From: Dermacentor variabilis | Taxonomy: Eukaryota; Arthropoda; Arachnida; Ixodida; Ixodidae | Length of the DNA stretch: 64,000 bases | NCBI RefSeq assembly: GCF_050947875.1 | Contig: NC_134569.1 | Location: 189,034,067 to 189,098,066, forward strand | Reading direction: 5' to 3' | Part shown: positions 11,301-21,431 of the stretch, piece by piece | Position numbering within the stretch: the stretch's first letter is position 1 | Layout: every line of letters starts with the position of its first letter | Position numbers and translations under genes: made by a program | The notes under the pieces: model-generated | Databases searched by the model: none | What the model saw: only the letters and a program-made list of their open reading frames with translations | Told to the model about the DNA's origin: nothing

Positions 11301-11830
11301 GAAGCTTACAAGGAAGTATGCGACCTGTAGGGTGGGCAACACAGCAACAAAGAAGGTCAAGCGGAAAGTCAGAGAGGCTGAAATAATCTCATGGGCGGCG
11401 GCAATGGAAAAGAAACCTGCCATAATTAACTACTTAAGAGGAAAAAACGAAATCAGGAAAGAAATAATTTATGATAACTCAAAGGGAAGCTCATTGCTTT
11501 TCGAAGCGAGATCGGGATGCCTTAGAACACGCATCTATAAAGCGAGACATAAAAAGGAAGAAGAAGCACGTGCTTGCTGCGGTAAAGCTAGGGAAACTGG
11601 AGCATGTTTTATTATAATGTGAAGACGTCTACCCAGCGGTCGATTTAGGCACCACTGGCCTCCTTGAAGCCCTTGGGTTCAGCGGGAGCAGTGGAAAAAT
11701 AAATATATCCGCAATAGGCATTACTAAGAGGCGATTGGAGGATTGGTGGAAGAAGAGTAGGGAAACGACAAAAAACGGAGACTTTCAAAAGCACAGTTCG
11801 CAATTGGGGATCAGAAAATTTGGGTGCGGT
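8400..11830 (+). pseudogene. LINE-C ORF2: endonuclease and reverse transcriptase
   Basis: Fragments in all three frames line up into one protein. The endonuclease shows TETHLRD (about 8537), a GDINAHIQDLDG catalytic segment (about 8853-8888), CEQHNLVIVNTGPKC and GSDHKR (about 9100), the last being the catalytic SDH. The RT shows DNLFVLAQCIE, motif A FLDITGAYDNVD (about 10210-10250), a GLRQGCLLSPLL-type motif B at about 10390-10420, and motif C FYADDIVLLA (about 10535-10565). The C-terminus shows LFEARSGCLRTRIYKARH (about 11500-11550). It is broken by many stops and frameshifts and by a 157-bp MITE at 10899-11055. The encoded protein would nick target DNA and copy the element RNA; this copy is dead. 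Confidence 0.8.
10899..11055. mobile_element. hAT-like MITE inside LINE-C
   Basis: A 157-bp insert begins CAGTGGCGTAG and ends CTACGCCACTG, with poly-G stretches inside. The flanks are gctacaat and ggtacaaa, a decayed 8-bp duplication whose likely original was gctacaaa. Joining the flanks restores the LINE-C frame (...GYNRTQWEP). CAG-type ends of 11 bp or more and an 8-bp TSD fit the hAT superfamily. There is no coding capacity. Confidence 0.75.
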
Positions 11831-11942
11831 AGTTGCGTGTTTTTTTTTTCTATTGTTTAACCTAGGTAGGACATTAGTCAGTATAAATAGCAAGAGCTTG
11901 GTGGCGCAACCCACTGCCCCGTTCCAAAGGGGACGCTCATAA

Positions 11943-11975
11943 CATCCATCCATCCATCCATCCATCCATCCATCC
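11943..11975 (+). repeat. (CATC)n tail of LINE-C
   Basis: About eight tandem catc units lie directly after the conserved LINE 3' end (ccgttccaaaggggacgctc). Microsatellite tails of this kind end many non-LTR elements instead of poly-A. Confidence 0.85.
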
Positions 11976-12056
11976 TGGTTAGGAAGCTGTGCGCCGTAGG
12001 CTGACATGCCCTGAGCGGGCGCGTTTCAGCCTGCATTTTTCTGAGCGCGTGAAAGT

Positions 12057-12098
12057 GTAACCTCAATATTAGTGCTAACGCTCTAATATTGAGGTTAC
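12057..12098. repeat. 16-bp perfect hairpin
   Basis: gtaacctcaatattag (12057-12072) and ctaatattgaggttac (12083-12098) are perfect inverted arms around a 10-base loop. It may be the fused ends of a small palindromic element. Confidence 0.85.
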
Positions 12099-12946
12099 TA
12101 TCTTAATTTGCCGAAAGCTTAGAGAGTTATTTGACATTGCTGCAGCGCGTGCTGCATTTTTAAATCAATAACATATATTTTGCTCAACGCGGTGCTCGCA
12201 GTGTGTATTTTTGTTGGAGCAGCTGACAATTCAATTTGCAAGTTCCGTTCAGATGAAGAGTTTGTATGTGTCGTCACTATATGCTGCGTCCCAGCTTTCA
12301 TTTCTCATCGAATGCAGTGTGTTGGGGAGTACCGGGTACGATAGTCTCCTGCGTGTATATAAGCGCTTTTGCGTAATGCAGTAAGCAGTGCCATCATTGT
12401 TGTGTAGACTCAAATGAAAATTAAATATTGTGCATTTCACATGCGGGCTTCGTGAAGAGTGGAGTTCCTAAAGCACCAATACAGAGGCTGCTTGTTTCTT
12501 ATGAACCATGCTGCGCCTTGCATGCATTTATAGCGTTTAATGGAATCATGCTCCTTAACAATATGTTCATGACAGAAGACGCTGATCGTGTTCTTGTTTG
12601 TTTTTATTCAAAATTCACTAGGCAACAGACACCAATATGAAATCAATTTGCAAATCAAAAGAAAGGAAGTTCATCGATGTAGGATAGGCATATCCCTGTG
12701 GCGTTCTTCATCATTCTTGTGTTGGCAGTACTGATCTGGTTCTGGCCGCCTTCTATTGGCACGTCAGTTGCTAACTCCAGTAACTCGTAATTTACTACAT
12801 TTTGCTTTGTATTTCTTGCCTTTCGTTTGTGTTTTCTGCCTATTCCTCCTTCTTTCGGAAGTGCTCCGCAAGCGTCAGTTGTCATGGAACACCATTCCTT
12901 GAAAAGGAAGTGTCAAGAAGCAGGAAAATTACTCGGCACAGCATCT
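12099..12946. other. No gene recognised
   Basis: The open frames here are short and show no motif. Confidence 0.45.
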
Positions 12947-13237
12947 CTAGCTCTTCGCTCTTCGGGTCGTTCTGGCTAAAAAAACTGCGCTGTCCACTGC
13001 CGTCCATGTTTTTGTCACACACACTGGGTCGAAGTGCTTCACGCACGCGTAGTCGCCTAGTTGCGGGACTAAGTCTTCATGCTGTATGGCATCCCGCCAT
13101 ACTTGCAGTCGACTCTTCTCTTTAGGGACACTGAACATTGACAGTTTGTTTTTACACGAGTCATATCCGTTCTTGCCGTTTGCAACGAAATACTTTTTGC
13201 CTATAGTCCGGTTCGATCCGTCTCCACCAGGCAACAT
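12947..13237 (-). pseudogene. Degenerate THAP-domain exon
   Basis: The minus frame reads YFVANGKNGYDSC, then KLSMFSVPKEKSRLQVWRDA, then DYACVKHFDP. This is a THAP domain in order: N-terminal loop, the FSVPKE turn, the invariant Trp, and the Cys-x2-His-Phe zinc ligands. The two N-terminal zinc Cys are missing: the equivalent positions are Tyr/Phe (KYF) and Gly (ANG), so zinc could not be held normally. No transposase core was recognised nearby. It is a decayed relic of a THAP transposon or a THAP gene. Its sequence differs from the other four THAP exons in the window. Confidence 0.65.
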
Positions 13238-13724
13238 CGCCGCTCAAACGGTAAATAACGCTTGTTCCCTATCTCGAGATTCAGGTTATAGGTTCTTTTC
13301 CATTATTGCGCGTCTACTGAGAACAAGGATGACTGATTGCTCAACCTTAATAAAGCAAACATTGCAAAAATAAAAAAAAAATGAAGAGCGAGAACTTACT
13401 GCCTGCCCGCACCGCTTTTCCGCGACTGCTTCCACGCTTTGTCAAACGCCGTCTGCTAGAACAAGCGACGCGACCTCAACGTTGGAGACATTATCATCTG
13501 TTACGGCACCTGGGGAACTTCGATGATTATAATGAATGAAAGACGCACTAAATAAATTCGTTTATATTTCTTGCGACGCGTTTTACGTGCAGCTATAACT
13601 ATTTACCCTTTCAAATTTTCCGCAATTCAGCCCCCGCACGTGTGCTGCCGTGCTGTGGTGCAGATGTGAAATAGTGAGACGCGTTTATCTCTAGTGGCCC
13701 CCGCGTCGTCGGATCAACTGTTGT
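13238..13724. other. No gene recognised
   Basis: Flank of the THAP relic and of the MITE at 13733; nothing coding was seen. Confidence 0.45.
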
Positions 13725-13732
13725 ACCTACAC

Positions 13733-14356
13733 CATAGAGTTTCTCACTACATTACCTAGAGGGAAATCTGGCGCTGCTGCGCTGTGGTATGCATGGGAAT
13801 GCCGGTATATTGTGACTTCGGATTGGCATCGTTCTCGTAGAGGTAGGACACCTTGAAGATGCGCTTGGCAAGTACCGTTCCGTCTGTCACAATGATTCAT
13901 TTTCTACTAGAACAGCACGTTAAAAGCTGTTTTAGCTTTATTATTACGCGAAAACATGTTTTGTTTAACTATGAGAACTTGTTATTGTGCGTACGACTAC
14001 ATGTTACGTAAAAAGTATCAGCGGGCCGCTAAAGTTGGAGGACAGACGACAAGGTTCGCGCTCGCTTTGAAACAGTTGGTCGTCTGTTCTTGCATTTCTT
14101 CGCTTGGTCATGCATCGTGGGAGAGTAAAGATGTAATATGCGTGAATGGAAACATTTTATGAAGATTTTACTTTGAGAACGCGTTATTTGCGTAGCCATA
14201 TCCACGTTTTAGACGAAGCCTTTTACAACACCAGCCAACACGAGCCTCGCAGACACATATACCGTCATTCCCATGACGGCACGGTGCCCCCTTAAGAAAC
14301 TCCCATAGACGGTGGCGCCAGATTACCCTCTAGGTGTTATAGTGAGAAACTCTATG
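13733..14356. mobile_element. 624-bp MITE with 8-bp TSD
   Basis: The terminal inverted repeats are about 42 bp with a few mismatches. Both begin CATAGAGTTTCTCACTA and continue with a cctagagggnaatctggcgc-type segment (13733-13774 and 14315-14356). A perfect 8-bp duplication, ACCTACAC, flanks them (13725-13732 and 14357-14364). There is no open frame with a family motif. CA-starting ends with 8-bp TSDs fit P-type elements, with hAT as the alternative. Confidence 0.88.
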
Positions 14357-14364
14357 ACCTACAC

Positions 14365-15709
14365 CAAGCCAGTGACATTTCCATAGAGCCAATGGGACCG
14401 AAGTTTAGAGGCGACGATAGCGCCGTCTGGTTTTTGACGGTAGTTGCACGGGTATTAGAAAAGATATATAACGATTGCATAAAGAGCAAGGTGTACTGCG
14501 AAATTGATAGAATTTCAACTCTTGTTTGGTATAGAAAGTGTTCATTTCAATGTATAGTTGTTCCACGAGTTAATATATATTATGTTTGATAGCGCAAAAG
14601 GTTCTGATGCTGCATGGCTGCGTAGCGTCTGTTCGCGAGTCAAACTCGGTCGAGCCATAAACAATCCAATATGGCTGCTTGCGGCAGCGACGCCAGCCCA
14701 CTCTACCCACTCGTAGCAGACGGCAGCTTGGTCAGCTTGGTTACAACGTTGTACCCTGGTTTGTCAGTGTTTGTCTTGCCTGTTTGTTCTAGAACTTCAA
14801 ATTGAATTTTCTCTCAGTTTGCCGAGAAACCGAGACAGACATTCGTTGTGCGGCGTGGGCCACTCAGCCGTTCGCTCGCAAGACGCCAACAAATCAGTTT
14901 GTAAATACACAAAATTCTTTATTACAGTGGCATTGCCGTCAAATATATATGTACATAGTTTACATATCTATATAGAATAATACGCGCACACAGTGTTAAA
15001 TGTCTGCGAAAGCCACGCAAGTCGCAATATGTGCACATTTACAAAGTCTGTTTGAATGAGCACGTTATGAAGGTATTACAACATACTTGCACAAAAGGGT
15101 TACTTAAAACATATGCATACATGTTTTGTACGCGCTTCACTTGGAATTGCTTATATATGTGTGTTTGCTTAAACTTTCTCAACAGGCAAAAAAAAAATAA
15201 CGGTCACACATTTCAGTGGTGTAAAAAATGAGTGCTTATGACACTCCTTCCGCTGCATGAGGTAATGCGCCGGGGGAATGGAGTTCACAGAAGTTCATTT
15301 ATGTGAAATCAGCAAATATACATGTGCACGAAATACACGCCAAATAGTTTTCATTCACATTGCATACACTGCTACATGCCGTTTTGAATTGTTCATGCAA
15401 CAGAAAATCAAATGTGCGTAATGTAATCAAACGTTCTATCACATTAAGGACAGCCTCAGAGGTGTTCATTGCAATTATACTTTTCATCCACGGTAACGCT
15501 TCTGCATACACCCCTTTTGTTCTTATTAGGACAAACGTGTAGCCAACGCAAATAACCACTGAACAGGCAGTTGCTGAGGCATCTTGTGTGTGTATACATA
15601 TATTGAGCCTACTGACTATCGTAGGGAAAAATAACGCTGAGCATGACGGCACATTGTAGCGGTCAGCCTCTTAGAAGGAAATTGTCTAGTAGATGACGTG
15701 CACGAAAAA
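14365..15709. other. AT-rich, no gene recognised
   Basis: This stretch is AT-rich from about 14440 to 15660. No motif-bearing frame or repeat boundary was identified. Confidence 0.45.
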
Positions 15710-16152
15710 CCCGCCGCGGTTGTGGCGCTGCGCTGCTAAGCACGAGGTGGCGGGTTTGATTCGCGGCCGCCGCATCCACGTTGGGGGCGTAATGCAAACA
15801 CGCTCTTGTACCGTGCATAGGGTGTACAGTTGCCCAAATCTTTAACTGGTGTGCGGGAGCGGCGACTTTTCCGGGCGTCAGCGCCGTACGACGCGGCGAG
15901 GCTGGAAACAGCCTAGTAGACGATGGGCCCAGCTGAGCGCGCTTTGTCCGCATGCGCTTAGCCTCAGACTGTTTCCAGCCTCGCCCCGTCAAACGGCGCT
16001 GACGCACGGAAAAGTCGCCGCTCCCGCACACCAGTTAAAGATTTGGGCGACTGTACATTAAAAAATCTTAGGTGCTCGAAATTGGCGCCCCCACTACGTC
16101 GTGCCTCATAATGAAATATGGTTTTGGCATATAAAACCCCAGAATTTGATTT
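15710..16152 (+). mobile_element. tRNA-derived SINE, interrupted
   Basis: The 5' part (15710-15828) has the tRNA-like head, with cccgccgcggttg, ctgctaagcacgagg and a box-B-like gcgggtttgattcgc. The 3' part (16052-16152) has the tail region ctacgtcgtgcctcataatg and ggttttggcatataaaaccc. Together they match the SINE copies at 30211 and 34475. A 223-bp foldback insertion separates the halves. These SINEs derive from a tRNA with pol III boxes and are mobilised by LINE proteins. This copy is decayed. Confidence 0.8.
15829..16051. mobile_element. 223-bp foldback element inside SINE
   Basis: Two arms of about 83 bp (15829-15911 and 15969-16051) are near-perfect inverted copies; each starts GTYGCCCAAATCTTTAACTG. 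A 57-bp spacer lies between them. TGTACA flanks both sides (15823-15828 and 16052-16057), a probable 6-bp TSD, although TGTACA is itself a palindrome and could instead belong to the arms. There is no coding capacity. The transcript would form a long hairpin. Confidence 0.82.
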
Positions 16153-16623
16153 GTGCACGTAAAAAACTTTGCAGAAACCCAAGGTATATTAGCTTGTGCA
16201 GTGTACTGCAATAACTTTTGCCTTTCAGCTGCATTCTATGTGACTTAATCATTAGGGTCAGTAGACAATACTGTGCCCAATGCCCTGGTCCAGTGGCTAT
16301 GTCACTCATCTGCTGAGCACAGTGTAGCAAGTTCCATATGCCACTACTGTGCCAATATTTTTTATGGGGGTGGAGTGCAAAAACGCCCATTGATCAGGAA
16401 CACCCCATAGAGGTATCCATTATAAATTCCTCTTTGTCATCCAATATAAAAAATATTAACAGCATTCCACTGAAGCAGCAGTCAAACTTCACAAGTGCCT
16501 CTTACGGGAAAACAGAAGATCAATTATCTGCTGCAAAAGGTTTGTGCATATGCAGCACTTGGTCAACTGTGAAAGAGTGAAGCAACTTGTGTAGCTATGC
16601 TGCAGGTAATCATATCCTCTGTT
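16153..16623. other. 3' flank of P-type gene
   Basis: On the minus strand this follows the stop of the P-type transposase gene and probably includes its 3' untranslated sequence. No TIR was recognised here. Confidence 0.4.
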
Positions 16624-17325
16624 CTAATTGGTCAGCTTGCGTGTTTTTCTGGCAGGGGCACTCTGTCTTGACCTTGTTTCTGTGTTTTTGTTAATAAATT
16701 TGATGTGCCACCACAGCCTTGTCCTACAAAACATGCTTACAAATTTATTGTTGCAGCTAGATGAACAGAATAGATTTGGTTGTTTTGGCATTTTCTCTGC
16801 AAGATTTTTGCACACATTTGTGAAATGTATGCAATACTGAATTTCTTGTTGGAAGCAGGTGTCTAATTGTTTGATATATTCTGTGCACTCTTCAGTGGTT
16901 GCTGAAATTGAGCTGAACAGGTGGTCCGGAACGCCATTCTCCTTGAGGAGTGCAAAAAATTGTTTTCTCCCAGAAAGTATGCCACCATCTTTATCAAGTA
17001 ACTGGCTTTGGGCAAGTGCAGTCAGTGGTCTTCAGGACAAGAAAGTTCTTTACAAGAGTCCCAGTAACATGATATATGACATTCTCATATATCATGTCAG
17101 TGGCCTCTTGTAAAGGTGCTTGTGGGTCAGCACTGTCAAAGTCTTGCTGTCTGCTGTGGCTCATAGTAGGTGTAATGCTTAGTGACACAAGTGCAGAAGC
17201 ATCCTCGCTGTTGGTGAGGAATGCATTTGTTGTCACTTCGCAGTTACCCTGTGCAGAGAGACTGAAAAGTTTTCCTATACAAATATGTTTGAGGGAAGCT
17301 ATGAATTGATACACATTGAGTGTTT
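16624..17325 (-). pseudogene. P-type gene exon 8, part 2: C-terminus
   Basis: Joining 23263 to 17325 across the LINE, and counting one TSD copy, keeps the frame: ...KHGCNET then LNVYQFIASLKHICIGKLF. This is followed by an acidic segment, YENVIYHVTGTLVKNFL (a conserved P-type motif), a frameshift near 17000, LLDKDGGILSGRKQFFALL, and a terminal segment with NLFCSSSCNNKFV, RLWWHIKFINKNTE and RKTRKLTN before the stop. The restored continuity is the main evidence that this stretch belongs to the same gene. Confidence 0.78.
17047..17115. repeat. Imperfect 30-bp hairpin in P-type C-terminus
   Basis: The outer arms ctttacaagag and ctcttgtaaag and the inner arms acatgatatatga and tcatatatcatgt pair around a short loop, with a few mismatches between them. 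The sequence is within coding DNA (EATDMIYENVIYHVTG) and is possibly coincidental. Confidence 0.6.
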
Positions 17326-17702
17326 GAATGAATGAATATTTGATGTTTAATGGCGCGAGGGCCAGATGTGGCCAAAGAGCGCCATGCTAATGATTAATGA
17401 GTTCGCAGTGCCTGATGGTTTCTATGATCTTAATGCGCCGTGGCTGTAAAGGGGCCTAAAAGAGTTGATGCAAATTCCATAAAATGTACGAGTAATAAAA
17501 TTATGGGAATGACTTGGCGTGTACTATGAACATTAAAATGTATTGAGAAAGAGTGATGCAATATATAAAATGTGTGATTGTCTAGATGTATAATATTGTC
17601 TAGAGCACTACTGACTCACCGGGGCCCTTGAAACGCAAGGGCCTAGAGGCATGTGCTATACAGAGAATCTATCCTAGCGATATCCTCTGGAAAGTGGATG
17701 CG

Positions 17703-20700
17703 CTAAGAAATGAATGGGCTTGTAACATGTAGTACAACATCTTTCAAGAAAGCGAGGACTGCTTTGGTCTCAAAAAGCGGTTCTACACCAACAAACATGG
17801 CCGGATGGAGAGGGACGTGATGGCCGTATGCAAAAGAAAAATGTTTTCTCCTGTCTTTTTCGGCTTCCCGGCACTCCAGGAAGACATGGAGGACAGTCAG
17901 CCGATCGCCATAACTACCACAGGTTGGAGGCTCGTTACCGGTCAAGAGAAAGTTATGAGTGCCAAATGTGTGTCCTATTCTCAGTCTTGTAAATAGGACA
18001 TCTGTTCGTAGTGTTTTCGTATTTGGGTGCCAGAAACCTAACTTCGGCTTAATTAGGTGAAGCTTATTACTCGTTTCAGCCTCCCACAAGCGTTGCCAGT
18101 GGCTTCATAGTTTTTTTCTTAGGAAAGGCTTCATGTCTATGGCAGGGACAGCAGCAGAACGAATACCTTGCGATGCTATTGATTTGGCGATCTCATCGGC
18201 AAGCACATTTCCCTCGATTCCTCTATGGCCAGGAACCCAGCATATTACTACATGCCTATGTGATAAATAGATGTTACATATGAGTGAGTAGAGTTCATTG
18301 AAAACGGGATTCGTATGCTTTTGTGAAGAAATGAGTGCTTTTACAAGACTTGAGTCTGTGAATATGATTGCTTTGTCAAGTTTCAGTTTCTTTATATGTT
18401 TCACTGCACACAGTACTGCATAGACTTCTGCAGTGAAGATACTTGTTAGCGGGTTCAACATGTCAGATTGAGTGAAAGAGGGACCAACAGCAGCGTAGGA
18501 TACACCAGCATGTGACTTTGACGCGTCTGTGTAAAATTTGGAGCAGGAGTACTTCAATTGAAGCTCTCGGAAATGCATGGCAATTTCAAGTTCAGGAGCG
18601 TGCTTTGTGACCTCTACAAAGGATAGGTCACATTTTATCACCTGTCACTTCCAGGGCGGTAATAGCTTAGCTGCAGGCATTAGGCGATGTTCAAGAAATG
18701 GGACGTCCATTTCTTCGCTAAGTTCTCTTACACGTATTGAGAAAGGTAATCTCAAAGAGGGTCTATTACGAAAAAGTGTTTCACACGTCAATTCGTTAAG
18801 GGCTGTGAAACACGGATGTTCCTTATTAGAACGCACTTTCAGAAAATAGGTAAAGCTGATGTATGTTCTCTGAAAATGGAGTGACCACTCATCTGACTCG
18901 ACATACAAACTTTCAACAGGGCTTGTTCTAAATGTGCCAGTGACCAGGCGGATTCCCAGATGGTGCACAGGGTCTAATATCTTTAGCGCGCTCGGGGCGG
19001 CAGAGTGATAAAATACGGCCTCATAATCTAATCTTGATCGAACTAGGCTACTGTAAAGATTCAGCAAACACTTCCTGTCACTACCCCATGTTGTGTGGGA
19101 TAGGATTTTATGTACAGTGTTTTTAGACATTTTGTTTTTAGATATTTTATGTGTGGAATGAAACTAAGCTTGGAGTCAAGTATAATACCTAGACATTTGT
19201 GCTCTTTGTTAAAAGGAATTTGTTGTCCGCCCATTTCTAGAAAAGGATCTGGGACCAGGCCTCTCTTGTGAAGAGAACACAAGAACTTTTGTAGGGGTAG
19301 ATTTTAAATCCATTTTGGTCGGCCCACATGGACACCTTGTTTAGGGCCTGCTGTACCTGTCTCTCGCAGACTGTGAGGTTGCAGGATTTTGAAACCTATT
19401 TGTATATCGTCTACGTAGACGGAGTAGAAAATAGCTGGTGGTAGAGATGAACGAAGCGTGTTATCTTTATGACAAAGAGCGTGCAGCTGAGTACGCCACC
19501 CTGGGGTACCCCAGTTTCCTGTATGAATGTACGCGACAGTGCAGGACCTATATTCATTTGAAATGTACGGTTCTCCAGGTAGCTCTCTGTAATATTCAAC
19601 ATATTGCCGCGGATACCTAGCGCGGAAGGATCGCGCAGGATTCCGTACCGCCAGGTTGTGTCGTAAGCTTTTTCCATATCCAGAAATAGAGATAAGAAAG
19701 ATTGCTTGTGCACGAAGGCATCGCGAATGATCGCTTCGGCGCGCACAAGATGGTCGGTTGTAGATCGCCCTTCCCGAAAACCGCATTGAAATGGATCAAG
19801 CATTTTACTGGACTCTAGGAGATGTACGAGACGGCAATTGATCATTTTTTCAAAAACAGAGGCAGCTCGTAAGCGCTATAGGACGGTAGCTAGTAAGCAA
19901 TGAAGTGTCTTTACCATGCTTCAAAACAGAGATCACAATAGCCTCCTTCCATTTTGATGGGAGATAATCAGCAGCCCAGATAGTATTGAGAAGTGTGAGG
20001 AGCGTGGTTTGTGTGTCGGAGTGCAGGTGTTTAAGCATATCATACATGATTCTATCCGGGCCCGGTGCAGAGCTCCGACATGCTGATAAGGAAGCTTTAA
20101 GTTCAGCAATGGTAAAAGGACGATTATAAGGATCGTTTGGCATGCATTTCCGATTCAGAGGCTTGAGTTCCTCTATTGATTTATATTTAAGAAAGTTCTC
20201 CGAATAGTGAGTGGAGCTAGACACGCGCTCGAAGTGTTCACCGAGAGCATCAGCCTGGTCTTGCAGGGTATCGCCTTGTGTGTTTACCAAAGGGAGGGAG
20301 TACGTTTGTCGCCCTCTTATGCTATTAACTCTGTTCCACACTTTGGCCTCGTCTGTATACGAGTTGATACCCGATAAAAACTCCTGCCAACTCTCTCTTC
20401 TGGCCCGTCGGCGCGTTCTCCTGCCTTCGGGTTTTGCCTTCTTAAAGTTAATAAGATTCTCCGCAGTGAGAGAGGCGCGTAGCAACCCCCACGCTTTGTT
20501 TTGTTTCTTACGGGCGGTCCTACATTCGTCGTTCCACCACGGGACGCGCCGTTTGCGTGCCAAGCCACTTGCTTCAGATATGCATTTAGATGCGGCATCT
20601 ATAATGAATGCTGTAAAGTACTCCACAGCAGCATCGATTTCTAAAGAAGACATATCAGCCCACGAGATACTAGTAAGAGTTCGGAATTTCTCCCAGTCAG

Positions 20701-21385
20701 CTGTCTCAATCTTCCACCTAGGAGCCTGTGGTAGATATTCGTTTTCTTTATATGTTCTCAGTAGTTTGGGGAAGTGGTCGCTCCCGTAAGGATTGTTGTT
20801 AACTTCCCATTCAAGGTCTATTGAAGAAAGATCTATTGAAGAAAAGGTTCTGTTTGCGAGAGAGTAATATGTGGGTTCCTTCTTATTCAACAGGCACGCA
20901 CCAGAAGAAAAAAGGAACTGCTCAACAAGACGTCCTCGCGCATCTATACGAGGGTTGCCCCACAGGTAGTTGTGTGCATTGAAGTCGCCAAGAACCACAT
21001 AATGTTCTGGGAATTCATCTATAAAGGACTGAAATTCATGTTTGCTTAGGTTGTAATGTGGGGGTATATAAAGCGAGCAAATAGTGATAAGTTTGTTTAG
21101 CAGAACAACTCGCACCGCCGCTGCTTCAAGGGGCGTTTGTAGCTATAAAGGTTGACAGGCTACACTTTTATGAGTGACAATCGCAACACCACCCGATGAT
21201 GCGACGGCATCATCGTGATCTTTGCGAAAAGTAACATTCGTTCGGGGAAAGTTTGTGTGTTTGGATTTTAAGTGTGTTTCCTGTAAACACAGCACTTTTG
21301 GATTATGTTTGTGGATGAGTTCTTGCGCATCATCAAGGTTTCTAAGAAGACCTCTGACGTTCCACTCAATTAGTTGTGTATCCAT
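17703..21385 (-). pseudogene. I-like LINE copy 1 ORF2 (EEP-RT-RNase H)
   Basis: It starts MDTQLIEWNVRGLLRN (21385). The endonuclease has LCLQETHLKSKHTNF, VVLGDFNAHNYLWG and NPYGSDHFP. The linker holds KRRVPWWNDECRTARKK. The RT has SAPGPDRIMYDMLK, SYRPIALTSCL, FREGRSTTDHLVR, ETGVPQGGVLSC and YVDDIQIGFK. The RNase H has FYTDASKSHAGVSYAAVG, FTAEVYAVL, IIFTDSS and WVPGHRGIEGNVLADEIA. The C-terminal zinc motif is RIGHTFGTHNFLL...CGSYGDRLTVLHVFLEC. At least six frameshifts separate these pieces. The function would be target-site nicking, reverse transcription and RNA removal. Confidence 0.85.
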
Positions 21386-21431
21386 TTTTAAAGTGAATTG
21401 GTGCTGTGTTTACGGAAACGGAAGTGATGCC

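Larger units (their letters stand above)
8351..11977 (+). mobile_element. LINE-C: degraded EEP+RT non-LTR retrotransposon
   Basis: A non-LTR element read on the plus strand contains an apurinic-type endonuclease, a reverse transcriptase, a C-terminal region and a 3' end with a (CATC)n tail at 11943-11975. The 5' end is uncertain. The bases taggaggctg at 8341-8350 resemble taggaagctg just after the tail (about 11979-11988), a possible 10-bp TSD with one mismatch. A second 3' fragment of the same family lies inverted at 33094-33357. It shares its C-terminal motif with LINE-B (47211-56630), so the two belong to one lineage. No RNase H domain was seen. I did not assign a clade. Confidence 0.75.

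Noticed and set aside
8341..11988. Definite TSD for LINE-C
   Set aside because: The taggaggctg / taggaagctg pair is only 10 bases with a mismatch, and the LINE 5' end is not independently known, so it is mentioned only as a possibility.
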